64,000 nt of DNA from Nitrobacter hamburgensis X14 (GCF_000013885.1 NC_007964.1:4264001-4328000); one strand, 5' to 3'. Shown: positions 44,503 through 52,205, counted from the stretch's first letter. Notes: generated by a model not told the origin, from the sequence alone. Numbers and translations are program-made.

Positions 44503-45954
44503 CACTACTTTGGCAGATTTTTGCGATGGATCGGGGTGACAGGATTCCCGAATCAGCTTTTCGATGATTCATGGGTGGTCGGCTTTTGGAGGGCCGACCA
44601 TGGCGGACACGAGATCGAAGTGGGGAGATGAGCTTGGACGCTGGCTGAAGCCGTTCCTGGATTGTTTAGGTCACAAGGCGCGGCGGCGGATGTGTCCACT
44701 ATATGTTTCCGGACTGATTGGACCGGGCGATCGCAAGAGCGTCCAGCCGATGGCGGCACGGCTGGCACCGGGCGACTATGATCAGTTGCACCATTTCATC
44801 GCTGATGGCGTCTGGGACGCGGCGCCGTTGGAGTCGGAACTGCTGGTTCAGGCCGATCGTCTCGTCGGCGGCAAGGATGCGGTGCTGGTCATCGACGACA
44901 CGGCGATGCCGAAGAAGGGCGATCGTTCGGTTGGTGTCGCTCCGCAATATGCCTCATCGCTCGGCAAGACGGCCAATTGCCAAACGTTGGTATCGCTGAC
45001 ACTTGCGTGCGGTGAAGTGCCGGTCATGGTGGCACTGCGGCTCTTCCTGCCCGAGAGTTGGACGAGCGATCCGGCGCGTTTGAAGCGTGCGGGCGTTCCC
45101 GTCGAGCATCGCGCCGCGCGGACCAAGCCGGAGATCGCGCTGGCTGAAATTGATCGCGTGATGGCAGCCGGTGTTCGTTTCGGCTGTGTGCTGGCGGATG
45201 CCGGTTACGGGCTCAGCGCGCCGTTCCGTCAGGGTCTCACGGCCCGTGGCCTGGCCTGGGCAGTCGGCATCCCGGGGCGTCAGAAAGTTTATCCGGCGGG
45301 GGTCAAGCTGATCTTTCCGATCGCCGGCCGAGGTCGCCCCCGTCAGCGGCACATCCCGGATCCGTTGTCGATGCCGGCGGAAAACATGCTTGCTGATGCC
45401 AAGTGGAAGAATGTGAGTTGGCGGCTGGGGACCAAGGGCAGACTGAAGGCACGGTTTGCCGCTGTTCGCGTGCGGATCGCCGGGCCGCCACAACGGATCA
45501 AGGACAAGGGCCAACAACATCTTCCCGGCGAGGAGGCGTGGCTGATCGGTGAGCATCGCAGCTCGGGGGAGAAGAAGTACTATCTGGCCAACCTGCCCGC
45601 CGGAACGAATCTGCGACAGTTGGCAGCAGCCGTCAAAGCGCGATGGATCTGCGAGCAAGCGCATCAGCAGTTGAAAGAGGAACTCGGCCTTGACCACTTC
45701 GAGGGACGATCCTGGCAAGGATTGCATCGTCACGCTCTCATGACCATGATCGCTTACGCCTTTTTACAGCACCGCCGCATCGCCACAGCGGGCCGGAAAA
45801 AAAAGAATCAACGGCCCGCCGCCCCAGCCCAGCTTGCCGGCCATACGTCACGCCATCGTCGAACTCATTCTTCGACCACCAAATCAGCGATGCCCATACT
45901 GCAGAAGACAAATCGGCGAAATGCAACGGCGTGAATAAATCTGCCAAAGTAGTG
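44503..45954 (+). mobile_element. IS701-family element, tandem copy 2
   Basis: Same ends as copy 1, in the same direction, directly after the shared CTAG. About 97 percent identical to copy 1 by eye, including a three-base indel in the transposase gene. Confidence 0.9.
44600..45934 (+). CDS. IS701-family transposase, copy 2, intact
   Basis: 444 residues. The ATG at 44600 is preceded by TTGGAGGGCCGACC. DDE residues are the Asp in VLVIDDTAMPKKGDR (near residue 95), the Asp in VLADAGYGLSAPFRQ (near 200) and the Glu in EELGLDHFEGRSWQG (near 370). The RWICEQAHQQLKEELGLDHF region is the C-terminal signature of the family. No lesion, so it could mobilise both copies. Confidence 0.95.
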   Translation: MADTRSKWGDELGRWLKPFLDCLGHKARRRMCPLYVSGLIGPGDRKSVQPMAARLAPGDYDQLHHFIADGVWDAAPLESELLVQADRLVGGKDAVLVIDDTAMPKKGDRSVGVAPQYASSLGKTANCQTLVSLTLACGEVPVMVALRLFLPESWTSDPARLKRAGVPVEHRAARTKPEIALAEIDRVMAAGVRFGCVLADAGYGLSAPFRQGLTARGLAWAVGIPGRQKVYPAGVKLIFPIAGRGRPRQRHIPDPLSMPAENMLADAKWKNVSWRLGTKGRLKARFAAVRVRIAGPPQRIKDKGQQHLPGEEAWLIGEHRSSGEKKYYLANLPAGTNLRQLAAAVKARWICEQAHQQLKEELGLDHFEGRSWQGLHRHALMTMIAYAFLQHRRIATAGRKKKNQRPAAPAQLAGHTSRHRRTHSSTTKSAMPILQKTNRRNATA

Positions 45955-45964
45955 CTAGACTAGA

Positions 45965-46048
45965 CTAGTGCAGAAATCCAAACAGCCAGAGCAGAATAAC
46001 GATCGGAATCGGTATGCCGAGTAACCAGAGAAGAGCGCCCTTGCCCAT
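45965..46048 (-). CDS. Very small membrane protein (27 residues)
   Basis: MGKGALLWLLGIPIPIVILL then WLFGFLH, one membrane-spanning segment with an IPIP kink. A strong AGGAGGACAAGAAC site stands just before the ATG. I recognise near-identical tiny proteins from Bradyrhizobium. Its coding end is 11 bases from the IS701 element. Function unknown. Confidence 0.7.
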   Translation of the reverse strand: MGKGALLWLLGIPIPIVILLWLFGFLH

Positions 46049-46149
46049 GTTCTTGTCCTCCTGCTGTCAGAGCCATGGAGCAACAACGAAGGCCCGGGGC
46101 GGTTCCGATCATATAGCTCATAGACCTCGAATCCCGGGTCCGTGGTGAC

Positions 46150-46350
46150 GTGATTTCAATTTCATCTCGCATTCTCCTGATTCCGCTGGCTGCGGCGGCG
46201 CTGATCGTCCTGGCCGGCTGCGGTCGATCCGGCCCTACCGAAGCCGACATGGCGGGACGCGCCGTGCGCGGCGGCGGGCCACCCATCTCAAGCCGTGAGG
46301 TTGCTGACTGCGCTGTTGATCGGGCTGAGAAAGAGCAGCGCGAGCGCTGA
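46150..46350 (+). CDS. Small putative lipoprotein
   Basis: 66 residues from a GTG: signal segment MISISSRILLIPLAAAALIV followed by the lipobox LAGC, then a short charged mature part (DCAVDRAEKEQRER). The lipobox is good but no ribosome binding site is clear, and the frame has no recognised family. Confidence 0.4.
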   Translation: MISISSRILLIPLAAAALIVLAGCGRSGPTEADMAGRAVRGGGPPISSREVADCAVDRAEKEQRER

Positions 46351-46541
46351 GATTTGGGCCGCCAAAAAAAGATTCTGGCCGGAAAAAGGACCGCTCACTC
46401 TTCGACGTGGCTCTAGATCCCAAATAACAACCCGAGCAATAGCGGAAACAGAACCAGCAAACCGCCCGCGAGAATGATCATACAAAAATGACGCATTCTC
46501 GCCAACGTTGCCGCGCCCCAATAGTTCCTGCGGGGCGCGGA

Positions 46542-46721
46542 TTAGCGTGAGGGCTTCGGTGGTTGTAGCCCGCTCTTGACCCATCCCTTGGTCTTGTCAT
46601 CGCCCAAGGGATCGCATTCCACGCACCGGAGATTCCGCGAGCCTTTCCCGCCGGGTGGCAACGCCATGATCATCGGCTTTCCGCAGGTCGGGCATCTGGC
46701 AGATTTGAGGAGTTGGCCCAT
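46542..46721 (-). CDS. Small zinc-ribbon protein
   Basis: 59 residues: MGQLLKSARCPTCGKPMIMA, LPPGGKGSRNLRCVECDPLG, DDKTKGWVKSGLQPPK. CPTC and CVEC are the two Cys pairs of a zinc ribbon. I recognise the CGKPMIMALPPGGKG core from many Rhizobiales. Function unknown. Confidence 0.8.
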   Translation of the reverse strand: MGQLLKSARCPTCGKPMIMALPPGGKGSRNLRCVECDPLGDDKTKGWVKSGLQPPKPSR

Positions 46722-46882
46722 GATGCAAGCGAACCATGGCAGAGTGCCAGAGTCGAAACACGGTTTTGTGGAAAGCCTCCAGCGGCGCGACGAGGCATGG
46801 CGGACAGTTGAGTAAAGTGGGACGGTACCCGGTCAGGCATCGTCCGAAGTTTTTAATGCAGGCGACGGGAAGGGATCCGATC

Positions 46883-46920
46883 AAAATAAAGCCCGCCGGG
46901 GCCGGGGGCCACCGGCGGGC
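46883..46920 (-). terminator. Terminator for the PRC-barrel operon
   Basis: Read on the reverse strand: GCCCGCCGGT-loop-CCCCGGCGGGC followed by TTTATTTT. It lies about 110 bases after the PRC-barrel stop. Confidence 0.7.
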
Positions 46921-47029
46921 CCGGGGGTGAACGGGGGCCTGAGGCCTCGGGCCCGTCCACACTGGCAACGCATGGAGTGGAGGGGCGTTCCCGAACCCGC
47001 CACCACCCCTGTAACTCATGCAAAGATAT

Positions 47030-47473
47030 TCAACCTGGACGTATCACTTCATCGTTGTAGTAGTCATCCAGTTCGGCGTATCGGGCGTCCCAGTCAAAGA
47101 TGGTCTCGGTGCCGTACTTCGGGGAGCCGTTCAGTCGATTCCCGCTTATGTCGCTGCGGTAGCCGTCAAGCTCGGAGTCGTATCTGAGCAGCTTCCAGGG
47201 CACCGGGTAAAGGTCGTCGCCGATGCCGAGAACGCCGCCGAAACTCAGCACGGCGTAGGCAATTTCGCCGCTGGTCTTGTCGACCATGACGCGCTCGATC
47301 GAGCCTATCTTTTCGTTACGGGCGCCGTAGATAGCTTTCCCCGCCTCTTTATCGCTGTCGATCAGGTCATCTGAGGGACGCGCATTATCGGGAACCGGCG
47401 ACGGATGGTCACCTTGCGGGTCCTGATGCACGTCTTGCCCCACGCTGGGCCGCGTTTCGGGATCGTTGCTCAT
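47030..47473 (-). CDS. PRC-barrel domain protein
   Basis: 147 residues. MSNDPETRPSVGQDVHQDPQ begins a hydrophilic N-terminal tail of about 40 residues, then the PRC-barrel: DKEAGKAIYGARNEKIGSIE, VMVDKTSGEIAYAVLSFGGV, DLYPVPWKLLRYD. The start at 47473 was chosen because AGGAGCG lies upstream. Such soluble PRC-barrel proteins are stress-associated in Bradyrhizobium. It is the last gene of a reverse-strand run with 47797-47660 and 47659-47516. Confidence 0.9.
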   Translation of the reverse strand: MSNDPETRPSVGQDVHQDPQGDHPSPVPDNARPSDDLIDSDKEAGKAIYGARNEKIGSIERVMVDKTSGEIAYAVLSFGGVLGIGDDLYPVPWKLLRYDSELDGYRSDISGNRLNGSPKYGTETIFDWDARYAELDDYYNDEVIRPG

Positions 47474-47515
47474 AAGGACGCTCCTTTCCACGTGTGGAGA
47501 CGTCAATTCCTCAAC

Positions 47516-47659
47516 TTAGCCCTTCGTTCCTTTGCGGCGGGCGCGTGCCCGGCGCTGCTTGTCCCTCTCAGAGGCATACAGGCCATCCCAACACGGAACG
47601 TCAGCGGCGGCGCCGGCGTTCGTAGCGTCGATGCCAAGCCGTTCGTGAGGCGGCAGCAT
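47516..47659 (-). CDS. Small basic protein
   Basis: 47 residues: MLPPHERLGIDATNAGAAAD then VPCWDGLYASERDKQRRARA and RRKGTKG. It starts directly after the stop of the upstream small membrane protein (TGAATG), which suggests coupling. Basic C terminus. No family recognised. Confidence 0.45.
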   Translation of the reverse strand: MLPPHERLGIDATNAGAAADVPCWDGLYASERDKQRRARARRKGTKG

Positions 47660-47797
47660 TCAACGTAAAAGTCCGAGGCTTGCCGCCACAATCAGTCCGA
47701 CCGCCACGAGCGCCGCTACAAATCCAAAGCCGCCGACGGCAAGGAACAGATTGTTAGTCGGTCCCTGGGGCATTGGGTCATCCCTGTCTTCATCCAT
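47660..47797 (-). CDS. Small single-span membrane protein
   Basis: 45 residues: MDEDRDDPMPQGPTNNLFLA, VGGFGFVAALVAVGLIVAAS and a short Arg end. AGGAGGTTATTATT precedes the ATG, a strong ribosome binding site. One membrane helix after an acidic N terminus. First gene of the run ending in the PRC-barrel gene. Confidence 0.65.
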   Translation of the reverse strand: MDEDRDDPMPQGPTNNLFLAVGGFGFVAALVAVGLIVAASLGLLR

Positions 47798-47832
47798 AAT
47801 AATAACCTCCTAATTTTTGGACAGGTGATCGC

Positions 47833-47870
47833 AAAAACCCGCCGGCGTTGATCTGGGGGCGCCGGCGGGT
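47833..47870 (-). terminator. Hairpin terminator 1 of a cluster
   Basis: Reverse strand: ACCCGCCGGCG-loop-CGCCGGCGGGT, then TTTTT. It lies just upstream of the 47797 gene, so it would end transcription coming from the right. Confidence 0.75.
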
Positions 47871-47985
47871 CCGGCCGGAGACCGCAACCCATCCAGCTAC
47901 CTGACGCTTGGAGTAGGGCTGTTGACCCGACCGCACTGGCAACGCACGGAGGCTGAAGCGCGTTCCGGCGGCGAAGCGCCACACC

Positions 47986-48015
47986 AAAAAGGCCCGCCAA
48001 GGAGACTGGCGGGCC
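47986..48015 (-). terminator. Hairpin terminator 2 of a cluster
   Basis: Reverse strand: GGCCCGCCA-gtctcct-TGGCGGGCC, then TTTTT. There is no ORF long enough between this and the next hairpin. Confidence 0.8.
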
Positions 48016-48035
48016 TGATCGGGTCGGGAAATTTG

Positions 48036-48300
48036 ACCTGCGGGGGTTAATTCCCGTTCCAGCCAGATAATGCGGGAAGCAGACGATGTGTTCCTGAAAG
48101 CCCCCGGATGCGGGCCGAGTCCCAAAGTAGCCACGAGCGGCAGCTGTGGCAGCACGAAAAGCCCGCCGAACATGGCGGGCTGAACGCAAATATGATTTGG
48201 GGATCACAATGTGATCAGTTGAGCGCCAACGACCCTGTACGGCGCCTGAACGGTCGAAGCCCCATCATGTGGTGCGGAACCTAATCTGGTTCGAGGAAAT
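48036..48300. other. Non-coding spacer with a diverged repeat
   Basis: 48044-48110 and 48309-48360 share an imperfect repeat starting GGGGGTTAAyTCCCGTTCC. The second copy encodes the end of the 48312 gene; the first is a decayed copy. Otherwise nothing is seen. Confidence 0.45.
48157..48181 (-). terminator. Hairpin terminator 3 of a cluster
   Basis: Reverse strand: AGCCCGCC-atgttc-GGCGGGCT then TTTCG. Third G+C-rich hairpin with T run on the same strand within 350 bases. Confidence 0.65.
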
Positions 48301-48311
48301 GGGCCCGGGGG

Positions 48312-48578
48312 TTAACTCCCGTTCCGGTCATTGTGAGAAGCGGGGGAGATGTTCCTAACGCCGGCGGGGTTTTCTATTGGGGAGAGGCCGCGCATTGAGG
48401 CGGCCTTTGCTTCGGCGACCCGTTGCTCCATTTCCACTGCGTTCTCGGCTTTCTTCACCTTCTTTAGTAATTCGTCGCGCTCTGGGCCGGGTGGGACCAG
48501 TTCGGCGCGCTCTCGCATCGCATGGATGAATGCCAAAAGACGATCCTGTAAAGGAATGGATTGGATGAACCGCGCCAT
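48312..48578 (-). CDS. Small conserved hypothetical protein (LVPPGPERD family)
   Basis: 88 residues: MARFIQSIPLQDRLLAFIHA, MRERAELVPPGPERDELLKK then VKKAENAVEMEQRVAEAKAA. Mostly helical with a PPGPERDxLLKK core typical of short Rhizobiales proteins. A truncated paralogue is at 57038-57150. Function unknown. Confidence 0.7.
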   Translation of the reverse strand: MARFIQSIPLQDRLLAFIHAMRERAELVPPGPERDELLKKVKKAENAVEMEQRVAEAKAASMRGLSPIENPAGVRNISPASHNDRNGS

Positions 48579-48739
48579 GGCGCTGCTCCCTGGTCTGAGT
48601 GGGCGGAAGCGCTAATCAGCGTTCTCATCACCGGTAGAAGCCACGATCCGTGCGGTGATGGCCCTTAACTTTTGGAGCTCGAATTTAGTTTCATGAAGCG
48701 GCGGGATGCTGGTGGTTTTTTCGCTTCAGCGATCCCTCG

Positions 48740-49035
48740 CCAGCTTTCGTTTCGTGCGCCACCTATGCCCCCTCTTCCCCTCTGGGTTGCCGATAGGCGG
48801 CTCATCCGGCGCGAGCAAGCAGCGCGTGCATCATCGCCGACCGTGCGAACCATCGCCATGCCGGGTCCAGCTCAGCGGCGTTCTTCAGTTCTCGAGCCGC
48901 GCGCTGTCATGCAGGTTCGGCCTGCACCTTCGGCGGTAACGCCAGCACATACTCGGCGGCATCCTTCAGCGTGCGCAGCATCTTCCCGTCAGCCGTCTTG
49001 ACCGGCGCGTTGAAGCGGCGGGACCAGTCTGTCAT
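48740..49035 (-). pseudogene. WSRRF family small protein, copy 2, in-frame TGA plus frameshift
   Basis: MTDWSRRFNAPVKTADGKML then RTLKDAAEYVLALPPKVQAE ends in TGA at 48907-48909. The same frame continues QRAARELKNAAELDPAWRWF and ARSAMMHALLARAG, so the TGA stands where relatives have Trp (copy 4: TPPWKRAA). A one-base shift then leads into PPIGNPEGKRGHRWRTKRK, which matches PPIGNPEGKNGHRQR in copy 4. The TGA and the frameshift make a full product impossible without recoding. Confidence 0.65.
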
Positions 49036-49068
49036 GTGCCCGTCTGCTGGCTGCCGCCCGCTTGTAGA

Positions 49069-49348
49069 TCAGCTTCTCGTCAAGCGGCTTGGTGGGAGAC
49101 TCGTCTTCCATTTCTCGAAAGCCTCTTTGAACAGTTTTCTAGCCTGATCGAAACTGCGAGCCTCTCCCGCCGGAGGCCCGCCGCCATGGCTCATCAACGG
49201 CATCGTGTCGATGCCCCATGACCAGAAGTCACGATGCTCGACGTGGTGATGCCGTTTCGAGATTGATCCAATTTCCACGCCGTCATACTTCACTCGAAAC
49301 GAGGGCGGGTCGTTGTTGGTGCGGCGTAGGTTGGGCGGGATTCCAGCG
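49069..49348 (-). CDS. Hypothetical protein, 5' end replaced by CsbD segment
   Basis: The frame reads NLRRTNNDPPSFRVKYDGVE, IGSISKRHHHVEHRDFWSWG, DTMPLMSHGGGPPAGEARSF and ARKLFKEAFEKWKTSLPPSR. I recognise the family (FRVKYDGVEVGSIS...WGIDTMP) from Bradyrhizobium hypothetical proteins of about 100 residues. No start codon of its own is present: the CsbD repeat unit ends at 49355, right where the start should be. Its stop lies 33 bases before the next small gene. Confidence 0.55.
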
Positions 49349-49558
49349 CTAGAAGTGCCATGATTGAGTGCCGTACCAATCATCAACTTCCTTCTTGGTC
49401 TGGTCTTTCTGGTACCCGTAACGCTGTTGCAGTTTTCCTTCGAGCTGCTCACGCTTGCCAGCGATCTGATCGAGGTCGTCATCGGTGAGTTTGCCTCACT
49501 GCTCCTTCACCTTGCCCTTGACCTGTTTCCAGTTTCCTTCGACGCGGTTCCAGTCCAT
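49349..49558 (-). pseudogene. CsbD-family protein with in-frame TGA, copy 2
   Basis: Same gene as at 36482: MDWNRVEGNWKQVKGKVKEQ then TGA (49496-49498), then an open frame to TAG (49349-49351). At least two base differences from copy 1 are visible, so the copies have been apart for some time, yet the TGA is in both. The last three codons differ (HF instead of PD) where the repeat ends. Confidence 0.85.
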
Positions 49559-49873
49559 GTGATTGCCTCCTGTTGAAGAGGAGGTCAAACGATCAATGGG
49601 GGAAAGTCGTTCCGTCCGAGCCGAATCAGCGGGCTTCCCGGATGAGCGACTATTTGAACAAACACCGCGAACGCTGGAACATGAGCGCGCCGCACGCGGT
49701 CGCGGCAATCCCCCGTCACGATTAAAAGACCACAATCGCGTCGCCGACGGAACGATCGCATCACCACTCGGTTTTCTCCGGATATCCTCTCGCACCCTCG
49801 AAGCGCGTCGAGCTGTCCGGTGCTTCATTCTCTTCGATTGAAGAGCAAGCGAGCAACTCAGGAGGAGAAGGAG

Positions 49874-51442
49874 ATGACGAACAGAATGAAGAGCAGGTTT
49901 TTGGTTACGACGGCAGCGTTACTCACCGGCGTGAGCCTTGCGTCCGCGCAAGGTTTGAGCGGCGGCGGCGCGGCCAGCGAAAAGGGAACATCCGCTGACC
50001 AATCCGGAGGCGGAATGTCGCAGAGCGCGCCCGGCGCCTCGCGCAGTGAAGGCATGACGCAGGGCCGCGGGACGGAATCCCGGGAAGGTGGCCGGGCCGA
50101 AGGTCCCGCTGCACGGGAGAGCGAGCCCGGCCGCGCGCAGCGTGATGAATCTGGCACGCGTGACCGCGGACGCGCCGAGAGTCCGCGCGACAGCGGCAAG
50201 GGTCAAACGGCGACTCAGGGACGATCTGATCGCGACGACGCGCGGCGCTCGCAGGAGTCCAACAAGGAGCAGCGCGAGACGGGCAACGATCGGGCGCACC
50301 GCCAGGGTCAGAAGGACCGGACGATGGGTCAGGGACGGTCCGATCGCGATGATGCGCGGCGATCGGAGGATCGAACCCCTGACAATGGTAAGGCCGATAG
50401 CCAGCAAGCGCAGCAGCCGTCTTCACGCCAGGACCAGAGCGGACCAGGCATGCAGGGCGAGAGCGCCCAGGATCGCGATTCGAGCTCCGGTACCGGTCAG
50501 AACGTCACCCAGGGCCAGACCACGGCCGCCGGTCAGACGCAGACCCGCACCAACTTGACCGCACAGCAGCAGACAACGCTGCAGCAGTCGGTGCTTCACG
50601 CAGGCAATGCCCCGCGCGTCAACGTGAACTCCATCAACTTCCAGGTCCATACCGGTGTGGCGGTGCCGTCGAACGTCTCGGTCGTATCAGTTTCGACCTA
50701 TCCGACGCTGATCGATACGTTCCCTGCCTACCGCGACTACAGCTTCTTCGTTGTGGAAGATGAAGTCGTGTTCGTCGACCGTGATCGGCGCATTGTCGAT
50801 GTGGTTCCGGCCGGGCCGCGGACGCATTTCAGCGGCGGTGGCCAGGGCAGCAGCGGCAGCGTTGCTGCGATTGATCTCCCGCCCGACGACATTCGCGTCG
50901 TGCAGCGCGTATTGATCGAGCGCGGTCTCCTGCACGGTGAAGCCGACGGCGTCCTGGGTCCGGAGACCCGCGAAGCCATCACCGTGTTCCAGCGGCAGCA
51001 GGGCATTCAGATGAGCGGCAGCATCGACGCCCGCACGGTTTCGTCGCTTGGCGTCTCTGGTCGACTGAGCCAGCAGGCGAACCAGAGCATCGGCCTATCG
51101 CAGTCCTCGACAACCGGCTCCCAGACCTCAACGACGGGCCAGGGACAGGTCGGCACTGGACAGGCCCAGACGGGCCAGCCACAGCCGAGCGAGCAGAACA
51201 CCACGGGCCAAGCCCCCAACCAGAACACGGGTCAGGCGACCAACCCACCTGCGCAGCAGAACCAGCCGTCGACGACGACGGGCCAGAGCACGGCTCCAAA
51301 TCAGTCGAACACGACGGGACAAGCTGCCCCGCAGACGCCGGGCGGAGATCAGCCGGCGAACCAGAACGCGCCGTCTGGACGAGTTCAGGGCACGGGTTCG
51401 TCACCAAGTCAGCCGCCGCAGAGCGGCACGCCCAGCAGATAG
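49874..51442 (+). CDS. Exported protein with DUF1236 and peptidoglycan-binding domains
   Basis: 522 residues. Signal peptide MTNRMKSRFLVTTAALLTGV to about SLASAQ. Residues 25-215 are low-complexity, rich in Gly, Ser, Gln, Arg and Asp, with two near-identical GQGRSDRDDARRS units. DUF1236 follows at about 230-320 (VNVNSINFQVHTGVAVPSNV, FFVVEDEVVFVDRDRRIVDV). A peptidoglycan-binding type 1 domain is at about 335-395 (DDIRVVQRVLIERGLLHGEA, GVLGPETREAITVFQRQQG). The last 120 residues are Thr/Gln/Pro-rich. AGGAGAAGGAG precedes the ATG. Likely a periplasmic, cell-wall-associated protein. A terminator follows at 51458. Confidence 0.9.
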   Translation: MTNRMKSRFLVTTAALLTGVSLASAQGLSGGGAASEKGTSADQSGGGMSQSAPGASRSEGMTQGRGTESREGGRAEGPAARESEPGRAQRDESGTRDRGRAESPRDSGKGQTATQGRSDRDDARRSQESNKEQRETGNDRAHRQGQKDRTMGQGRSDRDDARRSEDRTPDNGKADSQQAQQPSSRQDQSGPGMQGESAQDRDSSSGTGQNVTQGQTTAAGQTQTRTNLTAQQQTTLQQSVLHAGNAPRVNVNSINFQVHTGVAVPSNVSVVSVSTYPTLIDTFPAYRDYSFFVVEDEVVFVDRDRRIVDVVPAGPRTHFSGGGQGSSGSVAAIDLPPDDIRVVQRVLIERGLLHGEADGVLGPETREAITVFQRQQGIQMSGSIDARTVSSLGVSGRLSQQANQSIGLSQSSTTGSQTSTTGQGQVGTGQAQTGQPQPSEQNTTGQAPNQNTGQATNPPAQQNQPSTTTGQSTAPNQSNTTGQAAPQTPGGDQPANQNAPSGRVQGTGSSPSQPPQSGTPSR

Positions 51443-51457
51443 ATTCAAAACGCCTTG

Positions 51458-51488
51458 GGGAGCCCCGCATTGGCGGGGCTCCCAGCTT
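51458..51488 (+). terminator. Terminator after the DUF1236 gene
   Basis: GGGGAGCCCCGC-attg-GCGGGGCTCCC followed by AGCTTTA, a very strong stem with a weak T run. Confidence 0.75.
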
Positions 51489-51502
51489 TAGTGTTGCCAC
51501 CA

Positions 51503-51752
51503 ATGGTCAGACCCAAAACGCCCCGAATGATCTTGTCGACCGAGATGGCTGCCCGGCGCCGGCAGACGAGGGCGGATGACGGATTCGCGCGGGAGACCTT
51601 CAGGCAGCGTCGGGACCAAGCCCGTCAGAAGGCGAGAGCGTTCCTCGATCGGTGGCCGGCCGCGGCGTACATGAGCCAAGTTGAAACCTGGCGGGAGCTG
51701 CCCCGGCGGCGAGATCGAGTTCACGATGCGAAGGCTGAGGACGGCGGATTAG
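51503..51752 (+). pseudogene. DLADRMAARR family small protein, copy (c), frameshifted
   Basis: MVRPKTPRMILSTEMAARRR then ADDGFARETFRQRRDQARQK and AFLDRWPAAAYMSQVETWRE match copy (b). One extra C in the run after GAGCTG shifts the frame; the expected GGEIEFTMRRLRTAD and TAG at 51750-51752 follow in the other frame. Confidence 0.7.
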
Positions 51753-51774
51753 CGCTGCTTCGGCGGTTGTAGCT

Positions 51775-51921
51775 TGTGAATCGGCGCCGCGGGGTCACGT
51801 CGCTGGAAGGATGAGCAGTAACGTCCTGAAGGAAATTGAGAAAGCTTCGTCGGAGTGGGGTCACGATAGGCGCCGGTGTTGACCCCACCCCGGCGCGGAT
51901 TATGTTCGGCGCCGATTAACA
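51775..51921. mobile_element. 147-bp miniature element with IS21-like ends
   Basis: It begins TGTGAATCGGCGCCGCGGGG and, read inward from the other end, TGTTAATCGGCGCCGAACAT. Inside are GGGTCAC and TTGACCCC blocks like the ends of the two IS21 copies. There is no coding capacity. It looks like a non-autonomous (MITE-like) derivative, or two abutted IS21 ends, lying between two copies of the DLADRMAARR family. No target duplication was found. Confidence 0.55.
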
Positions 51922-51927
51922 GCCGGT

Positions 51928-52101
51928 GACGGCTATGTCCGGGAGACCTTCAGGCAGCATCGAGACCAGGCTCGCCGGACGGCGAGGGCTTTCCTCGATC
52001 GCTGGCCGGCCGCGGCGTACATGAGCGCGGTCGAGTTCTGGCGTGAACAGCCTGGCGGCGAGATCGAGTTCACGATGAAGCGGTTGCGATCGGCGGATTA
52101 G
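51928..52101 (+). pseudogene. DLADRMAARR family small protein, copy (d), 5'-truncated
   Basis: DGYVRETFRQHRDQARRTAR, AFLDRWPAAAYMSAVEFWRE then GGEIEFTMKRLRSAD and TAG. The first 23 codons are missing and the miniature element stands in their place. Confidence 0.7.
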
Positions 52102-52205
52102 GTACGTCGCGAAGGCTCCGCCGTTTTTTCACGGTTTCTTTTCAAGGAGCCATTCTGCCTAGCGTAACTGTGGGTGATCTCCGCGCCCATTAGAGCGGAT
52201 TCGGC

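Noticed and set aside
46413..46481. 22-residue hydrophobic reverse-strand ORF (MIILAGGLLVLFPLLLGLLF)
   Set aside because: It could be a tiny membrane protein, but there is no ribosome binding site and it is too short to judge without conservation data.
49496..49828. Reverse-strand ORF upstream of CsbD copy 2
   Set aside because: It overlaps CsbD in another frame and has low-complexity Arg/Ser content with no family.
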